Counted from the stretch's first letter, positions 20,255 to 29,923 are shown. The stretch: 64,000 nucleotides of DNA from Streptomyces sp. NBC_01255 (GCF_036226445.1 NZ_CP108474.1:3782001-3846000); one strand, 5' to 3'. The notes: generated from the letters alone by a model not told the origin. Program-made: numbers and translations.

Positions 20255-21672
20255 TAGAAGACGAAGACCGCCGACACGACGTACATGGCCGCCGGGACCT
20301 CACGGCCCCGGCCGGCCGCCAGGCGCAGCACGCTGAACGCGATGAAGCCGAAGCCGATGCCGTTCGTGATCGAGTACGTGAACGGCATCATCAGCATGGC
20401 CAGGAACGCCGGCACCGCGATGGTGTAGTCGCTCCAGTCGATGTCCTTGACCGAGCCGGCCAGGATCAGGAAGCCGACCGCGAGCAGCGCGGGCGTGGCC
20501 GCCTGCGACGGAACCATGGTCGCCAGCGGCGTCAGGAAAAGCGCGACCGAGAAGAGACCGCCGGTCACGACCGAGGCGAGGCCCGTCCGCGCGCCCTCGC
20601 CGACGCCCGCCGTGGACTCCACGAAGCAGGTGGTGGCGGAGGACGAGGTCGCGCCGCCGGAGGCGACGGCCAGGCCGTCCACGAGCAGGACCTTGTTGAT
20701 GCCCGGGAAGTTGCCGTCCTTGTCGATCAGCTTGGCCTCGTCGCCGACGCCGAGGATCGTGCCCATCGCGTCGAAGAAGCAGGACAGCAGCACGGTGAAG
20801 ACGAAGAGGACGCCGGTCAGGAGACCGACCTTCTCGAAGCCACCGAAGAGGCTGACCTCGCCGACGAGCCCGAAGTCGGGCGAGGCGACGGGGTTGCCCG
20901 GCCACTTAGGGGTGGTGAGACCCCAGGAGGGGACGGTCGCGACCGCGTCGATCACCATGGCCACGACCGTCATGGCGACGATCGAGATCAGGATGGCGCC
21001 CGGCACCTTGCGGATGATCAGGGCGAGGGTGAGCAGGGTGCCCAGGATGAAGACGAGGACCGGCCAGCCCAGAAGGTGACCGCCGCTGCCGAGCTGGAGC
21101 GGGACGGTGGTGTGCGCGGCGTCGGGGATGCGGGAGACGAAGCCCGAGTCGACGAGGCCGATGAGCATGATGAAGAGGCCGATGCCGATCGCGATGCCCT
21201 TGCGCAGGCCGACCGGGACGGCGTTCATGACGCGCTCGCGCAGACCGGTCGCGACGAGCAGCATCACCACGATGCCGGCGAGGACGACCATGCCCATGGC
21301 GTCCGGCCAGGACATCTTCGGCGCGAGCTGGAGCGCGACGACCGTGTTGACGCCGAGACCGGCGGCGAGGGCGATCGGCACGTTTCCGATGACGCCCATG
21401 AGGAGCGTCGAGAAGGCCGCCGTGAGGACGGTCGCGGTGACGAGCTGGCCGCTGTCGAGCTGGTTCCCGTACATGTCCTTGGCGCTGCCGAGGATGATCG
21501 GGTTCAGCACGATGATGTAGGCCATCGCGAAGAAGGTGGCGAAACCGCCCCGGACCTCACGGGCGACGGTCGACCCGCGCTCGGAGATCCGGAAGTAGCG
21601 GTCGAGGCCCGAGCTCGGCTGCGGGGCCGCGGGCTCGGGAGAAGTGGCCTTGGCGGTGGCCGTGGTGCTCAT
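20224..21672 (-). CDS. NCS2-family nucleobase permease
   Basis: 482 residues, about 12-13 membrane segments. Diagnostic stretches of the AzgA-like branch of NCS2 (hypoxanthine/guanine/adenine permeases) are GGFATFFAMAYIIVLNPIIL, the loop DAMGTILGVGDEA, and SSSATTCFVESTAGVGEGARTGLASV. It imports purine bases by proton symport. The ATG at 21672 has GAGGAA upstream. A good -35/-10 pair (TTGCCT-N17-TATGAA) precedes it, and an 8 bp inverted repeat overlaps the -10, suggesting repression by a purine-responsive factor. Confidence 0.9.
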   Translation of the reverse strand: MSTTATAKATSPEPAAPQPSSGLDRYFRISERGSTVAREVRGGFATFFAMAYIIVLNPIILGSAKDMYGNQLDSGQLVTATVLTAAFSTLLMGVIGNVPIALAAGLGVNTVVALQLAPKMSWPDAMGMVVLAGIVVMLLVATGLRERVMNAVPVGLRKGIAIGIGLFIMLIGLVDSGFVSRIPDAAHTTVPLQLGSGGHLLGWPVLVFILGTLLTLALIIRKVPGAILISIVAMTVVAMVIDAVATVPSWGLTTPKWPGNPVASPDFGLVGEVSLFGGFEKVGLLTGVLFVFTVLLSCFFDAMGTILGVGDEAKLIDKDGNFPGINKVLLVDGLAVASGGATSSSATTCFVESTAGVGEGARTGLASVVTGGLFSVALFLTPLATMVPSQAATPALLAVGFLILAGSVKDIDWSDYTIAVPAFLAMLMMPFTYSITNGIGFGFIAFSVLRLAAGRGREVPAAMYVVSAVFVFYYAMPALGLT

Positions 21673-21705
21673 GGGGGTTCCTCTTCGGAAGACGTCCATT
21701 TGGCG

Positions 21706-21752
21706 GTTCATACGAGGGAAACCCGCCAGAGGCAAACCGTTTCAGTATGAAC
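21706..21752 (-). promoter_or_regulatory. Promoter and inverted repeat of the NCS2 permease gene
   Basis: On the minus strand TTGCCT (21730-21735) and TATGAA (21707-21712) are separated by 17 bp, close to a sigma-70 consensus. GTTCATAC at 21706-21713 and GTATGAAC at 21745-21752 are perfect inverted arms spaced by 31 bp, bracketing the promoter so that one arm covers the -10. The geometry suggests two half-sites for a regulator. Confidence 0.6.
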
Positions 21753-21816
21753 ACATGAACGAGCGAGCGTCTATCTCCGCGCGTAGATGTGAATTCCCGC
21801 CACCTAGACTGAGCCC

Positions 21817-22137
21817 ATGGCGAAGTGGACACCGAAGCACGAGGCACCCGAGCCCCTCGAAGGGCCCGTCGTCGCCACCATCACCGGCGGCACGATCCTC
21901 TGGTTCGCGCTCTTCCTCGTCCAGGTCCCCTTCTACGGCTGGTTCGACGACCGCGACCTGACCTGGTGGGTGTGGACCTGCCTGGCGGGCGGCGGGCTCG
22001 GCCTGATCGGCATCTGGTACGTACGGGGACGCGAAGCGGCGATCAAGCGGCACGCGGCGGAGGCGCGGACGGCGGAGGCGGCGGGGAACCCCGAGACGAC
22101 CCCGGACACGACCCCGGAGACGACCCCCGGCGCATGA
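21817..22137 (+). CDS. DUF2530 small membrane protein
   Basis: 106 residues: a charged start (MAKWTPKHEAPEPLEGPVVA), two transmembrane helices (TGGTILWFALFLVQVPFY; WVWTCLAGGGLGLIGIWYV) and a low-complexity C-terminus of repeated ETTPDTTPETTP. The pattern fits DUF2530, a small actinobacterial membrane family without known function. TAGACT lies 6 nt before ATG 21817, indicating leaderless transcription. Divergent from the NCS2 permease with 144 bp between. Confidence 0.75.
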   Translation: MAKWTPKHEAPEPLEGPVVATITGGTILWFALFLVQVPFYGWFDDRDLTWWVWTCLAGGGLGLIGIWYVRGREAAIKRHAAEARTAEAAGNPETTPDTTPETTPGA

Positions 22138-22223
22138 CCGACGCGTAGCACCACAGGACCATTCCCCTCCTCCCCCGGTCTGATCTTCACCCTGCTCGGC
22201 AGGTGAACGACCCATTCCGGTCG

Positions 22224-22229
22224 TACCGT
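22224..22229 (+). promoter_or_regulatory. Putative leaderless -10 element of the P-type ATPase gene
   Basis: TACCGT sits exactly 7 nt before ATG 22237, with no ribosome site between. Same arrangement as the other leaderless candidates in the window. Confidence 0.5.
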
Positions 22230-22236
22230 CGAAAAC

Positions 22237-24645
22237 ATGACTCAGCGGGCGAAGATCGACACAGGCGGCAGCGAGACCGAGGCGGTGGAGCCGCCCGTCG
22301 TGCACCGCCCGGCCGGGCTCACCGCGGCCGAGGTCGCCGAGCGGGTCGCACGCGGCGAGGTCAACGACGTACCCGTACGCAGCTCCCGCTCGACCACCGA
22401 CATCGTCCGCGCGAACGTCTTCACCCGCTTCAACGCCATCATCGGCGTGCTCTGGGTGATCATGTTCTTCGTCGCGCCGATCCAGGACAGCCTCTTCGGC
22501 TTCGTGATCATCGCGAACACCGGCATCGGCATCATCCAGGAACTCCGCGCCAAGAAGACCCTCGACGGACTCGCCCTCATCGGCGAGGCGAAACCGACCG
22601 TCCGCCGCGACGGGGTCGCCGCCGAGCTCTCCACCTCCGAGATCGTCCTCGGTGACCTGATCGAGCTCGGCCCCGGCGACAAGGTCGTCGTCGACGGCGT
22701 CGTCGCCGAGGCCGACAGCCTGGAGATCGACGAATCACTCCTCACCGGCGAGGCCGACCCGGTCGTGAAACAGCCCGGCGACCCGGTCATGTCCGGCTCG
22801 TTCGTCGTCGCCGGCGGCGGCGCGTTCACCGCCACCAAGGTCGGCCGCGAGGCCTACGCGGCCCAGCTCGCCGAAGAGGCCTCCCGCTTCACCCTCGTCC
22901 ACTCCGAGCTGCGCAGCGGCATCTCCACGATCCTCAAATACGTGACGTGGATGATGATCCCGACCGCGATCGGGCTGATCATCAGCCAGCTCGTCGTGAA
23001 GGACAACGACCTCAAGAACTCGATCGCCCGCACGGTCGGCGGCATCGTCCCGATGATCCCCGAGGGCCTCGTGCTCCTCACCTCCGTGGCCTTCGCGATC
23101 GGCGTGATCCGCCTCGGCCGCAAGCAGTGCCTCGTCCAGGAACTCCCCGCCATCGAGGGCCTGGCCCGCGTCGACGTCGTCTGCCTCGACAAGACGGGCA
23201 CGCTCACCGAGGGCGGCATGGACGTCACGGAGCTCCGCCCGCTCAACGGCTCGGACGAGGCATACGTACGAAAGGTCCTCGGCGCGCTGGGCGAATCGGA
23301 CCCGCGCCCGAACGCCTCCCTCCAGGCCATCATCGACGCCTACCCGGACTCGGTGGACTGGCGCTGCACGGAGTCGCTCCCCTTCTCCTCGGCGCGCAAG
23401 TACAGCGGCGCGGCCTTCAGCGAGGGCAACGGCGAGAACTCGACATGGCTCCTGGGCGCCCCCGACGTCCTCCTCCCGTCCGGCGACCCGACCCTCACCG
23501 AGATCGACCACCTCAACGAACAGGGCCTGAGGGTCCTCCTCCTCGCCCGCACGACCCGCGACCTCGACGCCCCCGAGATCGCCACCGACGCCCGCCCGAC
23601 GGCCCTCGTCGTCCTGGAACAGCGGCTACGCCCCGACGCGGCCGACACCCTGGCCTACTTCGCCGACCAGAACGTCGCCACGAAGATCATCTCGGGCGAC
23701 AACGCGGTCTCGGTCGGCGCGGTCGCCGGAAAACTGGACATGCCCGGCGCCGCGAACACGGTCGACGCCCGCCGGCTCCCCACGGACCGGGAGGAAATGG
23801 CGAAGGTCCTCGACGAGAACGCGGTCTTCGGCCGGGTCAGCCCGCAGCAGAAGCGGGACATGGTGGCGGCGCTCCAGTCCCACGGCCACACGGTCGCGAT
23901 GACGGGCGACGGCGTCAACGACGTCCTCGCCCTGAAGGACGCGGACATCGGCGTCTCGATGGGCTCGGGCTCGGAAGCGACCCGCGCGGTGGCCCAGATC
24001 GTCCTCCTGAACAACTCCTTCGCGACGCTCCCGTCGGTGGTGGCGGAAGGCCGCCGGGTCATCGGCAACATCACCCGCGTAGCCACCCTCTTCCTCACCA
24101 AGACGGTCTACTCGGTCCTCCTCGCAGTCCTCGTCGTCTGCTCCCAGGTCGAGTACCCCTTCCTCCCCCGCCACCTCACCCTCCTCTCCACCCTCACGAT
24201 CGGCGTCCCGGCCTTCTTCCTCGCCCTCGCCCCCAACAAGGAACGCGCGAGGCCGAACTTCGTCCGCCGGGTCATGAGGTACGCAATCCCCGGCGGCGTC
24301 ATCGCGGCGGCGTGCACCTTCACCACGTACCTCCTCGCCCGCCACCACTACAGCGGCGAAGGCGCCCTGGAAGCGGAGACCAGCGCGGCCACCCTCACGC
24401 TCTTCCTGGTCTCCATGTGGGTCCTGGCGATCATCGCCCGCCCCTACACCTGGTGGCGGATCACCCTCGTCGCCACGATGGCCGGCGCCTTCCTCCTGGT
24501 CCTCGTCGTCCCCTGGCTCCAGGACTTCTTCGCCCTGAAGCTGGTCGGCACGACGATGCCGTGGGCGGCGGTCGTGATCGCGGCGGTGGGCGCGGTGCTC
24601 CTTGAGGTGGCGTACCGCTGGGTGAGCAGGAAGTTCCCGGCATAA
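22237..24645 (+). CDS. P-type cation ATPase, CtpE-like
   Basis: 802 residues. The phosphorylation motif is CLDKTGTLTEGG (D318), the actuator loop IDESLLTGEADPV, the hinge MTGDGVNDVLALKDADIGV, and the TM4 motif PEGL (VPMIPEGLVLLTSVAFA). The N-terminal segment VNDVPVRSSRST with IVRANVFTRFNAIIGVLW, and QCLVQELPAIEGLARVDVVC, match Mycobacterium CtpE closely. CtpE is a calcium-uptake ATPase linked to cell-envelope integrity. No heavy-metal-binding domain or CPC motif is present, so copper transport is excluded. Followed by a 3x15 bp tandem repeat. Confidence 0.88.
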   Translation: MTQRAKIDTGGSETEAVEPPVVHRPAGLTAAEVAERVARGEVNDVPVRSSRSTTDIVRANVFTRFNAIIGVLWVIMFFVAPIQDSLFGFVIIANTGIGIIQELRAKKTLDGLALIGEAKPTVRRDGVAAELSTSEIVLGDLIELGPGDKVVVDGVVAEADSLEIDESLLTGEADPVVKQPGDPVMSGSFVVAGGGAFTATKVGREAYAAQLAEEASRFTLVHSELRSGISTILKYVTWMMIPTAIGLIISQLVVKDNDLKNSIARTVGGIVPMIPEGLVLLTSVAFAIGVIRLGRKQCLVQELPAIEGLARVDVVCLDKTGTLTEGGMDVTELRPLNGSDEAYVRKVLGALGESDPRPNASLQAIIDAYPDSVDWRCTESLPFSSARKYSGAAFSEGNGENSTWLLGAPDVLLPSGDPTLTEIDHLNEQGLRVLLLARTTRDLDAPEIATDARPTALVVLEQRLRPDAADTLAYFADQNVATKIISGDNAVSVGAVAGKLDMPGAANTVDARRLPTDREEMAKVLDENAVFGRVSPQQKRDMVAALQSHGHTVAMTGDGVNDVLALKDADIGVSMGSGSEATRAVAQIVLLNNSFATLPSVVAEGRRVIGNITRVATLFLTKTVYSVLLAVLVVCSQVEYPFLPRHLTLLSTLTIGVPAFFLALAPNKERARPNFVRRVMRYAIPGGVIAAACTFTTYLLARHHYSGEGALEAETSAATLTLFLVSMWVLAIIARPYTWWRITLVATMAGAFLLVLVVPWLQDFFALKLVGTTMPWAAVVIAAVGAVLLEVAYRWVSRKFPA

Positions 24646-24690
24646 GCCCCGGCGGACCGGGCCCCGGCGGACCAAGCCCCGGCGGCAACT
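24646..24690 (+). repeat. Three 15 bp tandem repeats after the CtpE-like gene
   Basis: GCCCCGGCGGACCGG, GCCCCGGCGGACCAA and GCCCCGGCGGCAACT follow each other without gaps right after the stop codon. They lie in the 116 bp between the ATPase and kinase genes. No hairpin is formed by a single unit; slippage expansion is the likely origin. Confidence 0.7.
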
Positions 24691-24761
24691 CCCTGCCGAG
24701 CCGCCCGAGTCCCCGCTAGGGTGGCCGATCGATCGCGCGTGATCATCGGTTGGGGGCGGGG

Positions 24762-26888
24762 ATGGCTGCGGGTACGGGGGAAACGCGTCTCACGATGCTC
24801 GGGCACTACCAGGTGGCCGAGTTGCTGGGAGCCGGCGGCATGGGCGAGGTCTACCTCGCCCACTCGCCCTCCGGACGGGCGGTCGCCGTCAAGGTGATCC
24901 GCGAGGACCTCGCGGCGAAGCCCGGCTTCCGCGAACGGTTCGCCCGCGAGGTCCAGGCGGCCCGGCAGGTGAGCGGCGCGTTCACGGCACCGGTCCTGGA
25001 CGCCGACACGACGGGCCCCACCCCGTGGATGGCCACCCAGTACGTCGAAGGCCCCACGCTCGCCGACGTGGTGAACGACCGGGGCACGCTCCCCGCCGAC
25101 GAGGTCTGGCGACTGGCGTCGGGCCTGTGCGAGGCGCTGCGCGACATCCACCGCGCGGGCCTGGTCCACCGCGACCTGAAGCCCGGGAACATCCTGCTGG
25201 CCGAGGACGGCCCACGGGTCATCGACTTCGGCATCTCACGCGTCGTGGACGCGACCGCCCTGACGCAGACCGGTCAGATCCTGGGAACACCCCTCTTCAT
25301 GGCGCCCGAACAGTTCCGCACCCCCCGTGACGCGGGACCGGCCGCCGACGTCTTCGCACTGGGATCGGTCCTCGTCTACGCGGCGACCGGCCACGGCCCG
25401 TTCGACGCGGACACCCCGTACGCGATCGCCTGGAACGCCGTCCACGAGGACCCGAACCTCACCGGCCTGCCCGAATCCCTCCGCCCCGTCGTCGAACCCT
25501 GCCTGCGCAAGGACCCCGCCGAACGCCCCGCCCCCGAAACCCTCCTGACCCTCCTCTCCTCCCGCCGCGAACGCCGCGCCCACCGCACCTCCGCCCGCGA
25601 AGCCGAACTCGCCCACACCCGCCGCGTCCGACTGCGCCGGGGCGCGCTCGCGGCGGGCGCGGTGGCGTGCGCGGCGCTCATCGCCGGCGTATGGACGTGG
25701 TGGCCGAACGGGGACGGCGGCGAAAGCCCCCGGAAACCGCTCGCCACGGCCGGCACCCCGTCATCCGGACCGACGTCCGCGCCGGTGCGGATGCCGGGCT
25801 GGAAGCCGTGGGTGACACAGCTGCGTACGGACCAGGGCCCGCCACGCGAGATGACCGACTGCCGCTACGAGGCCTCGGCCCTCTGGTGCACGGACGATCG
25901 GGCACAGCTGGCACGTCTGGACCCCCGCTCGGGAAAGGTGCTCTGGCGACAGACCGGCCCCGGAGGGCAGGGGTCGGCAATCCTGGGCACGACGCGCTGG
26001 ACCGTTCTGGTCGGCGCCTACCAGGAGAACGGGTCCCAGCACGCGTACAAGATCCAGGCATACGACGTGGAGACGGGAAAGCCGCAGAACGAGCGAGTGA
26101 TCCCCGGGGCGAAGGAGTGCGGCCTCGCCGCCGAGCTCATCGTCTGCGCTCACGGCGGAAGCATGTCGGCGTGGAACCCGGACGGGATCTCTCCCCGGTG
26201 GACCGCCTCATCGGACTGGGTCCTGCTCCCCTCGCCGAAGGGCTCCCCGCCGCAGAGCGTCTACGTCATGAAGATCACCGAATCCGGCCTTCCCACGGAG
26301 GTCGGCGAGATCAGCCAGGGTGACGGCCACCTCATCTGGCGCCAGGACGTCCCCAAGGGAACCGGCTTCGCCAGGGTGTCCGGTGAGGGCTTCCTGTACT
26401 TCCTCACCTACAGGGGAGGCGTGACGAAGCTCGTCCGGCTCGACCCGGAGCGCGGGGGTGAGAGGACGACGGACCTGGCCGTCCCCGAGCGCATGCTGGA
26501 CATCGTGGGCGAGGTGTTCTACAGCCATCGCGGCGGCGTCATCAGCGCGTACGACATCGCCACCGGGCGGCGCCTGTGGGCCTCCAGCACGCTCCACCAC
26601 CGCTTCTCGGCCCCGACGGTGGAAGGCGACCGCATCCACTTCACCACCCAGGACGGCACGGTCATCGCCCTGGACCGGCACACCGGGGGCGCGCTGTGGC
26701 AGCAGAAGGCTCCTCAAGGAGGATCCGAACCCGGCCCTTCGGCCAGGGCCACCCTCGCCATCCCTGCACCCGTCGTCCTCGGCGATGTCATCGTCGCGCC
26801 GGCCTACCAGGCCTGGATCCACTCGTTCCTCGCGCCGCAGACGGCCACGCCCCCTCGGGCGAAGGCCCCTTCCACCGCCGCCGGATGA
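24762..26888 (+). CDS. Membrane Ser/Thr protein kinase with C-terminal PQQ-like propeller
   Basis: 708 residues. The kinase domain (about residues 14-275) has the glycine loop LLGAGGMGEVYLA, the ATP lysine in AVKVIRED, HRDLKPGNIL, DFGIS and APEQ, so it looks active. A single TM helix (GALAAGAVACAALIAGVWTWW) follows near residue 290. The extracellular part has PQQ-like repeats (ARLDPRSGKVLWRQTG, ISAYDIATGRRLWASS, VIALDRHTGGALWQQKA). It presumably senses an extracellular ligand with the propeller. ATG 24762 is used over a TTG four codons upstream. Convergent with the ABC permease gene, leaving a single base between the stop codons. Confidence 0.9.
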   Translation: MAAGTGETRLTMLGHYQVAELLGAGGMGEVYLAHSPSGRAVAVKVIREDLAAKPGFRERFAREVQAARQVSGAFTAPVLDADTTGPTPWMATQYVEGPTLADVVNDRGTLPADEVWRLASGLCEALRDIHRAGLVHRDLKPGNILLAEDGPRVIDFGISRVVDATALTQTGQILGTPLFMAPEQFRTPRDAGPAADVFALGSVLVYAATGHGPFDADTPYAIAWNAVHEDPNLTGLPESLRPVVEPCLRKDPAERPAPETLLTLLSSRRERRAHRTSAREAELAHTRRVRLRRGALAAGAVACAALIAGVWTWWPNGDGGESPRKPLATAGTPSSGPTSAPVRMPGWKPWVTQLRTDQGPPREMTDCRYEASALWCTDDRAQLARLDPRSGKVLWRQTGPGGQGSAILGTTRWTVLVGAYQENGSQHAYKIQAYDVETGKPQNERVIPGAKECGLAAELIVCAHGGSMSAWNPDGISPRWTASSDWVLLPSPKGSPPQSVYVMKITESGLPTEVGEISQGDGHLIWRQDVPKGTGFARVSGEGFLYFLTYRGGVTKLVRLDPERGGERTTDLAVPERMLDIVGEVFYSHRGGVISAYDIATGRRLWASSTLHHRFSAPTVEGDRIHFTTQDGTVIALDRHTGGALWQQKAPQGGSEPGPSARATLAIPAPVVLGDVIVAPAYQAWIHSFLAPQTATPPRAKAPSTAAG

Positions 26889-26889
26889 T

Positions 26890-29124
26890 TCAGTCCCCGC
26901 TGGGCCGCCACGCCTGGGCCTGACGGACGGCGACACGGGAGGCCCAGGCCCACAGCACCACGCTGACGACAAGGACGACGCCGGTCGCCGACAGGATCAG
27001 CCCGGCGGTGACGTGGGACTCGTCGCTGTTCGTGATCGGCGCCGCGAGGGCGGTCGCGACCGCGACGCCCGCGGTTCCGGCAAGGGCAAGCGGGGCGAGG
27101 ACCGCCCACGCCGCGCTCGTACGGAAGACGCGCAGCCCACCCGTGAGTACGGACAGGGGCGCGAGAGCGCGGCCCTGCCGCAGGAACTCCGCCATGGCGC
27201 TGAGGCCCGCGGCCATGACGAGTACGGCGATACCGACCATCCCGAACAGGGCGCTCCAGCGGCCTTGGTCACGGTTGTGAGCACCCCCGGACTCCCCGCC
27301 CGGGGCACTGACGGCCGCGCCGCGCGGGAACACCTCGTGGGACATCCGCTTGAGAGCGGGCACGGAGAGCGGCCGTCCGTCCCGCCGCACGAGGGCGAGG
27401 ACCGGCTGCTCGGCGTCGCCGGAAGCGGCGCGCTCCGTCAGCGTCCGGGCGTCGGCACGGCGGATCACCAACGGCGAAAACCCGTAGGAGGTCCACCGGA
27501 ACAGCTCGAACAACCGCGAGTCCTGCGGGATCCCACCCACGCGCGCCTCGCGCGCGGGGCAGGACAGACGCAGGGCGGTCAAGGCGGCGCAGTCGCCGTA
27601 CACGGTCACGTCCCCCCGCCCCTCGGCGCCACTGCGATGCGTCAGCAGGACAGCCTCGGCCTCCGGGACGCGGGTGGTGAAGTCGGCCACGTCGGATGCG
27701 GACACATCGCCGTCGATGCTCACACTGACGGTGCTGCGGTCCATGTGGTCCATGGCTCGCTGTTCATCGCTGGCCTGTGACCCGAAGATCCCCTGCCACG
27801 CGATGGCCTGCATGAGCACGATGAGAGCGATCGAGACACCGGCGACGAGCCGGGCCGTCGCGCCGGGATGCGCGCTGCTGCGCCGCCCCGCTACGAGCGT
27901 TCCCGGCAGGTGGTGCGCCCGTGCCCGGCGGGCGAGCAGGACTCCGGCCTTGGCGACGACGGTCGCGAGGGCGGCCGGCAGCGTCAGGACCGTACCGGCG
28001 ATGCCCACCCAGCTGACGAGCATGCGCAAAGGGGGAGCCGGAGCGAACCCGGGGCCGTACACCGCCAGGAGGATCCAGAGCGGGCACAGCACGGCCAGCC
28101 GGGGCAGCCAGGCGCTGCGGGAAGTACTGCGCGGCCGGGTCCCGGACGTGCCCCGGCGGGGCGCGAGGTCCGCGAGGACCACGGCCGTCAGGACGATCAG
28201 GAGTGCCGCGAGGGGCGCGAGTACGGCGGCGGACCAGCCGTACGCGCGAAGGTGGGAGGAGGAAAGGATGTAGTCGGCGTGCGGGATGCGCAGGTCACGC
28301 AGTAAGGCTCCACCGACCGCTGCGGCACCGATCACCGCGCCGAGTACGGCCGCGGGCCCGGCCTCGCCCACGGCGATCAGGGCGCGGTCGGTCCGTCGTC
28401 CGCCGAGTGCGGCGACGAGCGCGGTCCTGCGGTCTCGGGCGTGCGCACCGGTGCGTGCCGCGACGACCAGCAGGACGGAGGCGGGCAGGACGAGCAGTCC
28501 GATGACGACGGCCTGGAACATCCACTCGGACTTGTCGTTGCTTCCCCCCATGCCGAAGTCCCCGCCGGCCCACCCGCCTCCGGCCGAAGGACCGAACCCG
28601 GTGACGACTTCGACCTGCCCGCCAGCGCTCAGTCCGTCGCGCGGGCGGACGTAGGCGAGCCATTCGGACGGCTCGTCCAGCCCTTCCTCGCCGATCGTGC
28701 CGGCCAGCCGGCCGTAGCGATGGTCGATGTCCTCGCCGGCGCCCGCCCTCCGCAGCTCCGGCGACAGGAACACCTGGCCCGGTTCCGGCCAGCGGTCCAG
28801 CCCGGGCGGCAGTGGCGCGTCCCCGCGGTGAGGGGCCAAGTGCACGACGGTGAACTGACGTTCACCGGCGAGCGAGTCGTATCGCTCCAACCACGCCGTA
28901 GCGTCGGCCACGCGCTCCCCGGCCCCGTCGGAGCCGATCACGGGCTCCCTGGCCACCCGACGCTCCTCCTTGCCCGCGTACACGGCATGGACGGCGACGA
29001 GGCTGCCCAGGCCGAGCCCGAGGACGAGCGTCGCGAGGAACAGCGCGACGAAGCGCACGCCGCCTGCCTCGGTACGGCGGCCGGCCACGCGCCCGATGGC
29101 GAGGAGCCGGCGCGCGAGCGTCAT
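26890..29124 (-). CDS. FtsX/MacB-type ABC permease
   Basis: 744 residues with about ten transmembrane segments. After an N-terminal TM (VRFVALFLATLVLGLGLGSL) comes a periplasmic-type domain of about 170 residues, then two FtsX-like four-TM blocks separated by a second extracytoplasmic domain. This two-block design is common in actinobacterial FtsX-family exporters of lipids or peptides. Its ATG overlaps the stop of the ATPase gene by 4 nt. The neighbouring membrane kinase is convergent and may act on the same surface process, but that is speculation. Confidence 0.8.
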   Translation of the reverse strand: MTLARRLLAIGRVAGRRTEAGGVRFVALFLATLVLGLGLGSLVAVHAVYAGKEERRVAREPVIGSDGAGERVADATAWLERYDSLAGERQFTVVHLAPHRGDAPLPPGLDRWPEPGQVFLSPELRRAGAGEDIDHRYGRLAGTIGEEGLDEPSEWLAYVRPRDGLSAGGQVEVVTGFGPSAGGGWAGGDFGMGGSNDKSEWMFQAVVIGLLVLPASVLLVVAARTGAHARDRRTALVAALGGRRTDRALIAVGEAGPAAVLGAVIGAAAVGGALLRDLRIPHADYILSSSHLRAYGWSAAVLAPLAALLIVLTAVVLADLAPRRGTSGTRPRSTSRSAWLPRLAVLCPLWILLAVYGPGFAPAPPLRMLVSWVGIAGTVLTLPAALATVVAKAGVLLARRARAHHLPGTLVAGRRSSAHPGATARLVAGVSIALIVLMQAIAWQGIFGSQASDEQRAMDHMDRSTVSVSIDGDVSASDVADFTTRVPEAEAVLLTHRSGAEGRGDVTVYGDCAALTALRLSCPAREARVGGIPQDSRLFELFRWTSYGFSPLVIRRADARTLTERAASGDAEQPVLALVRRDGRPLSVPALKRMSHEVFPRGAAVSAPGGESGGAHNRDQGRWSALFGMVGIAVLVMAAGLSAMAEFLRQGRALAPLSVLTGGLRVFRTSAAWAVLAPLALAGTAGVAVATALAAPITNSDESHVTAGLILSATGVVLVVSVVLWAWASRVAVRQAQAWRPSGD

Positions 29125-29825
29125 ACGGCCGCTCCCGAGGAGACCGGCTTCAAGGTGCCCGCATCGAGCCGCAGCGTACGGTCGGCTCGTGCGGCGATCC
29201 CCGGATCGTGGGTCACGACGAGCAGCCCGCACGCGTAGCGCCGGGGCAGATCGAAGAGCAACTCGGCGGTACGGTCACGGGTTTCCGTGTCCAGGGCGCC
29301 GGTCGGCTCGTCGGCGAGCAGCAAGGCGGGTTCGTTGATCAGGGCGCGGGCCACCGCGGTCCGCTGCCGCTCACCGCCGGACAACTCCTCACTCGTCGCC
29401 GCCTGCGGTACGCCGAGGTCGTCGAGAAGCTTCTGCGCCCGGTCTCGCGCTCCGTCCCGGCGGGAACGGGCGAGCATCGCCGCGAGCATCACATTGTCCA
29501 AGGGGCTGAGCTCCGGAAGGAGTTCACCGAACTGGAAGACCATGCCGATCGCCTCGGCACGCACGATGGCGAGGCGCCCGGGCCGCAGCCCGACGATGTC
29601 GGTGCCGGTCACCTTCACGGACCCCGCCGCCGGTTTGATCAGCCCGAGTACGCAGGAAAGCAGTGTGCTCTTACCCGATCCGCTCGGGCCGGTCACGGCG
29701 ACGGATTCACCGGCCCGCAGGGTCAGGGAGAGGTCGGTGAACAGCTCCCGCGTACCGAGGGAATGCGTCAGCCCCTCGATCTCCAGAACGGGCCGTATGG
29801 ATTCCGTGCCGTGTGCCGTGGCCAC
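29121..29825 (-). CDS. ABC transporter ATPase, MacB/LolD-like
   Basis: 234 residues: Walker A VTGPSGSGKSTLLSCVLGL, Q-loop VFQFGELLPELSPLDNVMLA, signature LSGGERQRTAVARALI, Walker B ALLLADEPTGALD and H-loop VVTHD. The pattern ADEPTGALD with the LPELSPLDNV Q-loop is characteristic of the LolD/MacB/FtsE group that drives FtsX-type permeases. GTG 29825 has AGGAGGA 6-7 nt upstream. Translationally coupled to the permease gene (4 nt overlap). Confidence 0.9.
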   Translation of the reverse strand: MATAHGTESIRPVLEIEGLTHSLGTRELFTDLSLTLRAGESVAVTGPSGSGKSTLLSCVLGLIKPAAGSVKVTGTDIVGLRPGRLAIVRAEAIGMVFQFGELLPELSPLDNVMLAAMLARSRRDGARDRAQKLLDDLGVPQAATSEELSGGERQRTAVARALINEPALLLADEPTGALDTETRDRTAELLFDLPRRYACGLLVVTHDPGIAARADRTLRLDAGTLKPVSSGAAV

Positions 29826-29923
29826 TAGCGGTCCTCCTGAGCGCAGACAGAATCCATCACGCTCGCACGGCGGAATTGACGCCACAAGCAACCACGTGAA
29901 TGTCCGTCACATCACGGCGGATA

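Noticed and set aside
24646-24690. CRISPR-like array
   Set aside because: Three contiguous 15 bp units without spacers; simple tandem repeat. The 22 bp array at 38063 also has no spacers.
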